Assembly (NCBI GenBank): GCA_030610025.1
Contig: JAUWSP010000020.1
Location: 1-12,853 of the forward strand
Length of the DNA: 12,853 nucleotides
Reading direction: 5' to 3'
Source of the DNA: Acidobacteriota bacterium
GTDB taxonomy: Bacteria > Acidobacteriota > Thermoanaerobaculia > Multivoradales > JAHEKO01
Below are positions 7,223 through 12,801 of the stretch, in pieces. The position numbers were made by a program, and so were the translations under genes. Position 1 is the stretch's first letter, and each line of letters begins with the position of its first letter. The notes below the pieces were generated by a model, which was given only the letters and a program-made list of their open reading frames with translations, did no database searches and was not told where the DNA came from.

Positions 7223-8626
7223 ATGTCTCCGAAGGCACCCTCCCCATCCTCTCGAAGGCTGTTTGTGGTGGCCCTGCTGTTGGGTCTGTTCATCTTCCTC
7301 GATATCGGGCTCTTTGGTTGGCTCCTGTTTCGCTCGCTTTCGAAGCGCGAGATCGAACGCGTGTTGTTGGAGACGCGCGAGGAGGCGGAGGGACTGGCTG
7401 AGAGGCTCGCGGGCACGGCCGAGGAGGCGGGTGGAGACCTTTACACGGTGACTGCGATGGAGAGGGAGGTCCAAACGTACATCGACTCCATCCTGAAGCA
7501 GCGCAAGTTCGTGCGGACAGTCGAAGTCGTGGATGGCGAAGGTCGCCTGGTCTTCCGTGGAGCCGGAGAGACGACTCTCGAAGTCGAGCCCTCCGCAGGT
7601 CTGGTGGTGGAGGAAAGGGAAAGGCCCTCGAGAATCGAGGAGAGGCCCATCGAGAGGCAGGCCACGTTCCCACTCGAGGTTCCCATCGAAGAGCTCTACG
7701 ACTTGAGCCTGCCGATCGGTGATCTGGGTTTCCTACGGGTCGGAATCAGCCAGGGAGAGCTGCAGCGCAGTATCGAAACCCTGCGTACGGAGCTGGTTCA
7801 GAAGACTGCCGTGGTAGCAGGGCTGACCCTTGTCGTCCTGGGCTTGGCCTTCGCTGTCATCTGGCGTTTGTGGAAGCGGGGCCAGGTGCTCCAGGAACAG
7901 GCTCTCGAAGCCGAGCGCATGGCATACATCGGTACCCTGGCATCCGGCCTGGCGCATGAGATCCGCAACCCTCTGAACTCCCTGAACCTGAACATGCAGC
8001 TCTTGGAGGAGGAGCTCTCAGGTGGCGCCGCCGTTCCACCTCGAGCCCAGGCCAGTGGCAGGCTCATGGCCATCACCCGCGATGAGATCCATCGCCTGGA
8101 GCGGCTGGTAACGGATTTTCTTCAGTACGCACGACCGCGTCCGTTGGAGCCGGAGGAGATTCCGGCCGTCGAGCTCATGGAGCGATGCCGAGAGGTGCTG
8201 AAAGGCGAGCTCAGGGCAAGAAGCGCTCGCTTGAGGATTGAAGACAGAAGCGGTGGGGCCAAGGTCCGCGTCGATCCTGGGCAAATGAACCAGCTACTGA
8301 TCAACCTGGTACAGAACGCTCTCGCAGCGAGTGAGGGCGCGGACGGCGTTTCGGAAGTGCGATTGGGCGTGCGCCATGAGAGAGGCCGGGTGGTCTTCGA
8401 GGTAGAGGACCGTGGTAGCGGAATGTCTCAAGAAGTCCGATCGCAGATGTTCGATCTTTTCTATTCGACCCGCAAGGGAGGAACCGGCCTGGGATTGCCA
8501 GTGGTGAGGAGAATCGCCGAAATTCATCATGCGGACCTGACCGTCGTAAGCCGACCTGGCGAGGGGACGACGATCTGTCTGGCGCTGCCAGAAGCGCAGC
8601 CGAGCGGCACACCTGACGTGGGTTAG
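7223..8626 (+). CDS. Membrane sensor histidine kinase, NtrB/ZraS-like
   Basis: A 467-residue two-component sensor. TM1 at about 13-36 and TM2 at about 195-217 flank a roughly 160-residue extracytoplasmic region, which includes a run of alternating Glu/Arg (EERERPSRIEERPIER). The cytoplasmic part has the H-box LAHEIRNPLNSL with phospho-acceptor His245, the N-box around Asn365, G1 as DRGSG (396-400) and G2 as GGTGLG (419-424). All catalytic boxes look intact. No response regulator gene is adjacent; the activator at 11622-12533 has no receiver domain. An in-frame ATG at 7175 would add 16 residues, but those codons include ATA and CTA and overlap a promoter, so 7223 is preferred with moderate certainty. 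The signal sensed is unknown. Confidence 0.93.
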   Translation: MSPKAPSPSSRRLFVVALLLGLFIFLDIGLFGWLLFRSLSKREIERVLLETREEAEGLAERLAGTAEEAGGDLYTVTAMEREVQTYIDSILKQRKFVRTVEVVDGEGRLVFRGAGETTLEVEPSAGLVVEERERPSRIEERPIERQATFPLEVPIEELYDLSLPIGDLGFLRVGISQGELQRSIETLRTELVQKTAVVAGLTLVVLGLAFAVIWRLWKRGQVLQEQALEAERMAYIGTLASGLAHEIRNPLNSLNLNMQLLEEELSGGAAVPPRAQASGRLMAITRDEIHRLERLVTDFLQYARPRPLEPEEIPAVELMERCREVLKGELRARSARLRIEDRSGGAKVRVDPGQMNQLLINLVQNALAASEGADGVSEVRLGVRHERGRVVFEVEDRGSGMSQEVRSQMFDLFYSTRKGGTGLGLPVVRRIAEIHHADLTVVSRPGEGTTICLALPEAQPSGTPDVG

Positions 8627-8787
8627 GCTTCGATCAACGCGTCGAAGTCTTCCTGGGTCAAGAACTGATCGATCTCTTCGCTGGTACAAAGCTCGCAATA
8701 GGCTTCGGTGACCTCGTCATCTCTCCACTCGAAGACGTAGCAGGCTGCCTCGCAGTTGAGACAAATGAGGTAGTCGGGTATTGCCAC
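8623..8787 (-). CDS. 54-residue cysteine-rich protein, zinc-ribbon-like
   Basis: A short gene of 55 codons beginning with GTG at 8787-8785. A strong Shine-Dalgarno (AAGGAG at 8799-8794) lies 6 bases upstream. The protein starts MAIPDYLICLNCEAACYVFE and has CxxC at residues 9-12, a further Cys16, and a second CxxC at 31-34, the layout of a small zinc ribbon. The tail is acidic (EEIDQFLTQEDFDALIEA). I recognise no named family. The strong ribosome site, the paired CxxC motifs and the nearby extended -10 argue for a real gene. Its TAA overlaps the kinase TAG tail to tail. A metal-binding or protein-protein role is inferred only from the cysteines. Confidence 0.75.
   Translation of the reverse strand: MAIPDYLICLNCEAACYVFEWRDDEVTEAYCELCTSEEIDQFLTQEDFDALIEA
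8626..8649. terminator. hairpin just after the kinase stop
   Basis: GGCTTCGA at 8626-8633 pairs with TCGAAGTC at 8642-8649 (one G-T pair) around an 8-nt loop. It begins at the last base of the kinase stop codon and lies inside the 3' end of the convergent cysteine-rich gene. No T-run follows, so this is at most a weak or Rho-assisted stop. Confidence 0.2.
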
Positions 8788-8820
8788 GGCCTTCTCCTTA
8801 TTGACGAATTGACGAGTGGC

Positions 8821-8829
8821 AGCATAGCA
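8821..8829 (-). promoter_or_regulatory. putative extended -10 of the cysteine-rich small gene
   Basis: Read on the minus strand, 8829-8821 is TGCTATGCT, an extended -10-like element. No clear -35 is visible. Transcription from about 8814 would give a leader of about 26 nt carrying the AAGGAG site. A run of seven C's (8832-8838) lies just upstream. Confidence 0.35.
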
Positions 8830-8894
8830 CCGCCCCCCCGGCCTCGCTGTGAGGTTCGAAACGGTGGGCCCCAGACAAGAATCGGCTCGAAATA

Positions 8895-8923
8895 TTGACC
8901 CTGTTGGCCCTTCATGCTAGCCT
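8895..8923 (+). promoter_or_regulatory. sigma-70-type promoter of the rplU operon
   Basis: TTGACC at 8895-8900 and TAGCCT at 8918-8923 are 17 bp apart, with TGC just before the -10. This is the best promoter in the window. Transcription should start near 8930, giving a leader of about 37 nt to the rplU ATG. An open frame in phase with rplU crosses this promoter, which argues against any start upstream of 8967. Confidence 0.65.
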
Positions 8924-8966
8924 CCGCGGTCTCCGCCCCGAGTGGCGAGACGGGAGGATCATATCC

Positions 8967-9323
8967 ATGTATGCAGTCATCGAAACCGGCGGAAAGCAGT
9001 ATCGGGTGCAGCCCGGTGATGTCATCGACGTCGAGAAGACGCCGGTCTCCGGGAAGAAGGTCAAGAAAGTGAAGTTCGACCGCATCCTGTTGGTCGGCGA
9101 TGACAGCGGTACCAAGGTGGGGGCGCCCACTGTCGAGGGCGCCAGTGTGACAGGCACCCTCATGGACGAGGTGCGGGGCCCCAAGATCAAGGTCTTCAAG
9201 ATGAAGCGCCGAAAGGGCTATCGTCGGCTCACCGGTCATCGGCAAGACCTCTTGCGGGTGCGAATCGACAAGATTGAGGCCTCCCCGGCCAGCAAGGCCA
9301 AGGCCGAGCAGAAGGAAGGTTGA
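8967..9323 (+). CDS. rplU: 50S ribosomal protein L21
   Basis: L21 binds 23S rRNA in the large subunit. The product has 118 residues, longer than the usual 100-105. It opens with MYAVIETGGKQYRVQPGD, the family hallmark, and contains GPKIKVFKMKRRKGYRRLTGHRQ, the conserved RNA-binding block near the C-terminus (shown here by its ends: GPKIKVF and GYRRLTGHRQ). The extra length is a Lys/Ala/Glu-rich tail after RVRIDKIEA. The ATG at 8967 has GGGAGG at 8952-8957, about 9 bases upstream. It leads an operon with rpmA, which begins 6 bp after its stop. Confidence 0.98.
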   Translation: MYAVIETGGKQYRVQPGDVIDVEKTPVSGKKVKKVKFDRILLVGDDSGTKVGAPTVEGASVTGTLMDEVRGPKIKVFKMKRRKGYRRLTGHRQDLLRVRIDKIEASPASKAKAEQKEG

Positions 9324-9329
9324 ACGGTT

Positions 9330-9587
9330 ATGGCACATAAAAAGGGACAGGGCTCCAGCCGAAACGGGCGCGACTCCAATGCGCAGCACCTGGGTGTGAA
9401 GCGATTTGGTGGCCAGACGGTGAGCGGCGGGACGATCATCGTTCGCCAGCGCGGTACGAAATTCTTCCCCGGTCTCAATGTCGGTCGAGGCAAAGACGAC
9501 ACCCTGTTCGCCAAGGCCGATGGCGTGGTGCAGTTCCAGAACAAGGGCCGACGAGGCAAGTTCGTCAACGTTCTACCGGCCGAGTAG
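9330..9587 (+). CDS. rpmA: 50S ribosomal protein L27
   Basis: L27 reaches toward the peptidyl transferase centre with its N-terminal tail. The product has 85 residues, the standard size. It starts [16 protein letters not shown] and continues with [24 protein letters not shown] and [11 protein letters not shown], all diagnostic. The tail begins directly with AHKK, so there is no N-terminal extension of the kind that Firmicutes remove by proteolysis. AAGGAAGG precedes the ATG by about 10 bases and overlaps the end of rplU. obg follows after 54 bp. Confidence 0.98.
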   Translation: MAHKKGQGSSRNGRDSNAQHLGVKRFGGQTVSGGTIIVRQRGTKFFPGLNVGRGKDDTLFAKADGVVQFQNKGRRGKFVNVLPAE

Positions 9588-9605
9588 CTCGATCTCGGCG
9601 GTTGA

Positions 9606-9633
9606 GGCCGACCCGGGTCCCGAGCGGTCGGCT
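9606..9633 (+). promoter_or_regulatory. GC-rich stem-loop between rpmA and obg
   Basis: GCCGACC at 9607-9613 and GGTCGGC at 9626-9632 form a perfect 7-bp stem, extended by a G-T pair, with a 12-nt loop (CGGGTCCCGAGC). It ends 9 bases before the TTG start of obg, where no normal Shine-Dalgarno is seen. No T-run follows, so termination is unlikely. It could tune obg translation or mRNA processing between the ribosomal and assembly genes. Confidence 0.35.
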
Positions 9634-9641
9634 CCCTAGCA

Positions 9642-10649
9642 TTGATCTTCTTAGACGAAGCCGCGATTCATGTCCGCGCCGGACGTGGAGGTAACGGCTG
9701 TCTCGCCTTTCGACGGGAGAAGTATGTCCCGAGGGGAGGCCCGTCGGGGGGTGATGGCGGCCATGGTGGCGCTGTCATCCTGGTCGGCGACGAAGGACTG
9801 AACACCCTCTACCATCTCCGCTTCCGCTCGATCTATCCCGCCGAGCGGGGACGACATGGCGAGGGCTCCAACAAGACGGGCCGATCCGGCAGCGACCTGG
9901 AAGTCAAGGTCCCACCCGGAACCCAGGTCTACGACTCCGAAGACTCGACTCCAGTAGGCGAGATTCTCGCTCACGGCGAGCGTCTGGTCGTGGCCGAGGG
10001 CGGTCGAGGCGGGCGTGGTAACGCTCGGTTCGCGACTTCGACCAACAGGGCTCCCGACAGAGCAGACCCTGGAGAAGAAGGTGTCGAGCGTCGTTTACGA
10101 CTCGAGCTCAAGCTGCTGGCGGATGTGGGAGTCGTAGGGCTGCCCAACGCCGGCAAGTCGACCTTCATCAGTGTCATCTCAGCGGCTCGGCCGCGCATTG
10201 CGGACTATCCGTTCACCACACTCGTTCCCCAGTTGGGAGTCGTAGCCGATGGCCCGACCGACGAGCCCTTCGTGGTGGCCGATCTGCCAGGGCTGATCGA
10301 AGGGGCTTCGCAGGGAGCCGGCCTGGGGCACCAATTCCTGCGCCATGTGGAACGGTGCCGAGTGCTGCTACACCTGGTGGATCTGGCCGCTGAAGCCGGC
10401 AATGCCGAGGACGACCTGGCGACCATCGAGCATGAGATGGAGGCCTTCGATCCCAGGCTCCTCGCCCGACCTCGTTGGATTGTAGGTACCAAGCTGGACG
10501 CTGCGAGGCCAGACAGACGGCAGAGCCTGAGAGCGGCGGCCGGTCGACAGGGCCTGAACTACTCGGAGATCAGCTCGGTGACTCAGGCAGGAGTGAGAGA
10601 ATTGGTCAACGGGTTGAGGCAACTCTTGGCAGAGGTCGAAGAACAATGA
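9642..10649 (+). CDS. obg: Obg/CgtA-family ribosome assembly GTPase
   Basis: Obg acts in 50S subunit assembly and stress control. The product has 335 residues: the glycine-rich Obg fold (about 1-158, with AGRGGNGCLAFRREKYVPRG and GGDGGHGG) followed by the G domain. G1 is GLPNAGKS (166-173), G3 is DLPGL (214-218). The G4 motif reads TKLD (283-286) in place of the common NKxD, a form also seen in SRP-family GTPases. No extra C-terminal domain is present. The start is TTG at 9642: family similarity begins exactly there and no ATG fits. The ribosome site is weak. Its stop overlaps the nadD start as ATGA. Confidence 0.96.
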   Translation: MIFLDEAAIHVRAGRGGNGCLAFRREKYVPRGGPSGGDGGHGGAVILVGDEGLNTLYHLRFRSIYPAERGRHGEGSNKTGRSGSDLEVKVPPGTQVYDSEDSTPVGEILAHGERLVVAEGGRGGRGNARFATSTNRAPDRADPGEEGVERRLRLELKLLADVGVVGLPNAGKSTFISVISAARPRIADYPFTTLVPQLGVVADGPTDEPFVVADLPGLIEGASQGAGLGHQFLRHVERCRVLLHLVDLAAEAGNAEDDLATIEHEMEAFDPRLLARPRWIVGTKLDAARPDRRQSLRAAAGRQGLNYSEISSVTQAGVRELVNGLRQLLAEVEEQ

Positions 10650-11254
10650 AGATTGGTCTTTTCGGCGGCACCTTCGATCCGATCCACTTCGGTCATATTC
10701 TGCCGGTCAAGCAGGCTCGGACCCAACTGGGTCTCGACCTCGTCATCTACCTGCCAACCGCGATCCCGCCCCACAAGCCAGGTGGCCAGGTTGCTCTACC
10801 TCATGCCCGATGGACGATGGTGGAGCTGGCTCTCTTGTCAGACCCGGGGCTGGTTGCCGATCCGTTCGAGCTGACGCCCGAGAAAGAGGCTTTCACGGTC
10901 GATTCGGTGGAGCACTTTCGATCCGCCTTTCCGGCTGACGACCTTTATCTGTTGATCGGCTGTGACAGTTTCGCCGAGCTTCATACCTGGAGGCGATGGG
11001 AGGAGCTGGTGGCCATGGTCAGGCTGGCAGTCCTGGTCCGCCCGGATTGGCGACCGGGCGCGTTGGAGGCCCAACTGACCCCCGAGGTAGCTGCGTTGAT
11101 GGGGACCGACAGGGTCTGTTTCGTCACCAATCGACCCGTAGCGGTCTCAGCCACGGAATTGCGTCGACTTTTGGCTACTGGAGCTCAGCCACCAGAGGGT
11201 TGGCTGCCGGATTTGGTGCTACAGTACATCCAGAAGTACAACCTGTATCGATGA
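10646..11254 (+). CDS. nadD: Nicotinate-nucleotide adenylyltransferase
   Basis: NadD joins nicotinate mononucleotide with ATP to give deamido-NAD in NAD synthesis. The product has 202 residues, normal. The nucleotidyltransferase motif GGTFDPIHFGH is at residues 7-17, IPPHKP follows in the substrate region, LLIGCDSFAELHTWRRWEEL is the family core, and SATELR at 168-173 corresponds to the ISSTxIR ATP-binding motif. The ATG overlaps the obg stop by 4 bp, so translation is likely coupled. Its own stop overlaps the rsfS start in the same way. Confidence 0.96.
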   Translation: MKIGLFGGTFDPIHFGHILPVKQARTQLGLDLVIYLPTAIPPHKPGGQVALPHARWTMVELALLSDPGLVADPFELTPEKEAFTVDSVEHFRSAFPADDLYLLIGCDSFAELHTWRRWEELVAMVRLAVLVRPDWRPGALEAQLTPEVAALMGTDRVCFVTNRPVAVSATELRRLLATGAQPPEGWLPDLVLQYIQKYNLYR

Positions 11255-11625
11255 CCAACCCAACCTCCAGCCCGCCGGATATCGCCGCTCGGTGCCGGGA
11301 GGCGGTGGCTGCCGCCGAAGACCTCAAGGCCAACCGCCTCAGGGTCCTGGAGCTCTCCGAGATCAGCTCGCTGACCGACTATTTCCTGGTCTGCAGTGGT
11401 GCGAGTGGGCGCCAGGTCCAGGCGATCGCCGATGCGGTGGTCGAGAGACTGCGCAAGGATCGCATCCGACCGCACCATGTCGAGGGCCGTCAGGCCGGCC
11501 GCTGGGTTCTACTCGATTACGGTGACTTCGTGGTCCATGTCTTCGACGAGGAGACGCGATCCTTCTACGCCCTCGAGAAGCTCTGGGCCGACGCCCCCGA
11601 CGTGACCCACGAGTTCGCGCAGTGA
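11251..11625 (+). CDS. rsfS: Ribosomal silencing factor RsfS (DUF143)
   Basis: RsfS binds ribosomal protein L14 and blocks subunit joining in starvation. The product has 124 residues. Family signatures are SSLTDYFLVCSGASGRQVQA (residues about 34-53), GRQAGRWVLLDYGDFVVHVF and the tail FYALEKLWADAP. The ATG overlaps the nadD stop (ATGA) and no independent ribosome site is visible. The nadD-rsfS pairing is common in bacteria, where rlmH often follows; here an AAA+ regulator gene follows instead, overlapping the rsfS stop as GTGA. Confidence 0.96.
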   Translation: MTNPTSSPPDIAARCREAVAAAEDLKANRLRVLELSEISSLTDYFLVCSGASGRQVQAIADAVVERLRKDRIRPHHVEGRQAGRWVLLDYGDFVVHVFDEETRSFYALEKLWADAPDVTHEFAQ

Positions 11626-12533
11626 CCAGCACCTCGCCCGTCTCCGAGCTCTTTGCCCATTCCCCCTCCCTGGAGCAGCAGATCAGGGGTGCCGAGCGGG
11701 CGGCGCGAACCGACGTCCCGATACTCGTTCTGGGCGAGCCGGGAACGGGACGATCCGCGGTCGCCAGGGCCGTTCATGCCACCAGCCCGCGCTCCGGCGG
11801 TCCCCTGGTCGAGGTGGACATCAGTGCCATTCCCAGCTCCCTCTTCGAGAGCGAGCTCTTCGGATACCGCCCCGGGGCTTTCACCGGTGCCGAGTCGGCC
11901 CTTGCCGGCCGAGTTGCAACGGCCCAAGAGGGTACGCTGCTGCTGGATCACGTCGAGGACATCCCTGTCGCGGCCCAGTCCAAGCTGCTACGACTGTTGG
12001 CCGAAAGCACCTACGCCCCCCTGGGGGGCACCGAGCGCCACGCCGACGTTCGCTTCCTCGGTATCGGATCCGACGACCTGCCGTCCAGGGTCTCGAGCGG
12101 AGCCTTTCGATCCGACCTCTTCTACCGAATGGAGGTCGTCACCCTTCGCCTGCTCCCCCTGAGGGAGCGGCGGGAGGATTTTTCGTCGCTGATGGACCAC
12201 TTCCTGGTGGACCTTGGAGAGCGTTTCGGTGTCAGCAATCTGGAGCTCGCGTCGAGTGCTCGCGGATGGATGGAGGAGTATCCCTGGCCGGGCAACCTGC
12301 GAGAGTTACGCAACGTCCTCGAGCGAGCGCTGATCATCCAGGGCGGTGGTCCGCTGGATCCACCCTGCCCGGATCGGCGCAGTGGGCCGCCGGAGTCCCT
12401 TCAGACCCTCGAGCGCCGCCAGATTTTGCGGGCGCTGGCCTACACCCGTGGACACCAGGGCCGAGCCGCCGAGCTGCTCGGAATCAGTCGCAAGACCCTG
12501 TGGGAAAAGCGCCGCCGCTACGGAATTCCGTGA
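11622..12533 (+). CDS. Sigma-54 activator-like AAA+ protein with altered ATPase motifs and Fis-type HTH
   Basis: A 303-residue protein of the bacterial enhancer-binding family with no receiver or sensor domain. ESELFGYRPGAFTGA (about 76-90) contains the sigma-54 contact loop. LFYRM and PLRERREDF carry the usual arginine-finger region (Arg163, Arg169), and EYPWPGNLREL is the sensor II area. The C-terminal part (about 262-303) is a Fis-type helix-turn-helix (RAAELLGISRKTLWEKRRRYG). The ATPase site departs from the family: Walker A is GEPGTGRS with Arg44 where Lys is expected, Walker B is LLLDHVEDI with His110 where Glu is expected, and sensor I reads GIGSDDL instead of the ATNRDL type. It begins with GTG, overlapping the rsfS stop. 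It may bind DNA and perhaps sigma-54 without normal ATP hydrolysis; that is inference. Confidence 0.9.
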   Translation: MTSTSPVSELFAHSPSLEQQIRGAERAARTDVPILVLGEPGTGRSAVARAVHATSPRSGGPLVEVDISAIPSSLFESELFGYRPGAFTGAESALAGRVATAQEGTLLLDHVEDIPVAAQSKLLRLLAESTYAPLGGTERHADVRFLGIGSDDLPSRVSSGAFRSDLFYRMEVVTLRLLPLRERREDFSSLMDHFLVDLGERFGVSNLELASSARGWMEEYPWPGNLRELRNVLERALIIQGGGPLDPPCPDRRSGPPESLQTLERRQILRALAYTRGHQGRAAELLGISRKTLWEKRRRYGIP

Positions 12534-12801
12534 GGGCTTGGGGCGGCGACTCCCTGGCAGAGGTCTTGAAGCGGCCGGACCTGTGCCGGCCGGGGAGGGT
12601 GGGGGCGTTTGTCATTTTGGCCGCTGAGCTGTCCATTTGGGGTGCTAAGTGGTGCTTTTGGGAGGGTGGGCTGGCACTGCTGGCCGGGACTGCCCAACGC
12701 CGGGTGGGAGGTTTTGAAGCGGCCGTCGCCTCTGGCGGCCGTTGGTTCATCCCTGCACTACGTTTGTGATCTGGAGGCTCGTCCGGGTGGTCCGCAGGGG
12801 G
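12534..12801. repeat. G-rich intergenic region with diverged repeat copies and hairpins
   Basis: No gene is supported here. Two copies of an about 33-nt element lie at 12560-12592 and 12708-12741. Each has GAGGTYTTGAAGCGGCCG (17 of 18 identical), then 9-10 bases and a second CGGCCG, so each can fold. The first copy makes a perfect 7-bp stem CGGCCGG/CCGGCCG at 12572-12592. CGTTTGT follows both copies (12606 and 12761). An exact 11-nt repeat, GGGAGGGTGGG, occurs at 12593-12603 and 12660-12670, and a similar G-rich stretch at 12701-12711. The plus strand is strikingly G-rich. The region lies between two apparently converging genes, where transcription end signals or interspersed repeats would be expected. 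Confidence 0.5.
12572..12592 (+). terminator. strong hairpin downstream of the rplU operon
   Basis: CGGCCGG and CCGGCCG form a perfect 7-bp GC stem with the loop ACCTGTG, 38 bp after the last stop of the operon. A G-rich run rather than T's follows; TTT and TTTT come only at 12608-12618. It could end transcription with help from Rho, or shield the mRNA 3' end. Confidence 0.3.

Noticed and set aside
8905..8918. Sigma-54 promoter (GG-N10-GC) before rplU
   Set aside because: GG at 8906-8907 and GC at 8916-8917 are 8 bases apart instead of 10; the sigma-70 pair over the same bases fits better. TGGCAC at 12672 also lacks a partner at the right distance.
12484..12750. Minus-strand open frame over the repeat-rich region
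   Set aside because: Pro/Ser/Ala-rich low-complexity translation, overlapping the repeats and the AAA+ gene, with no recognisable domain.
12266..12769. Plus-strand open frame across the end of the AAA+ gene and the following intergenic region
   Set aside because: It overlaps the conserved HTH in another frame, and its later part passes through hairpin repeats; the residues look like low-complexity translation.
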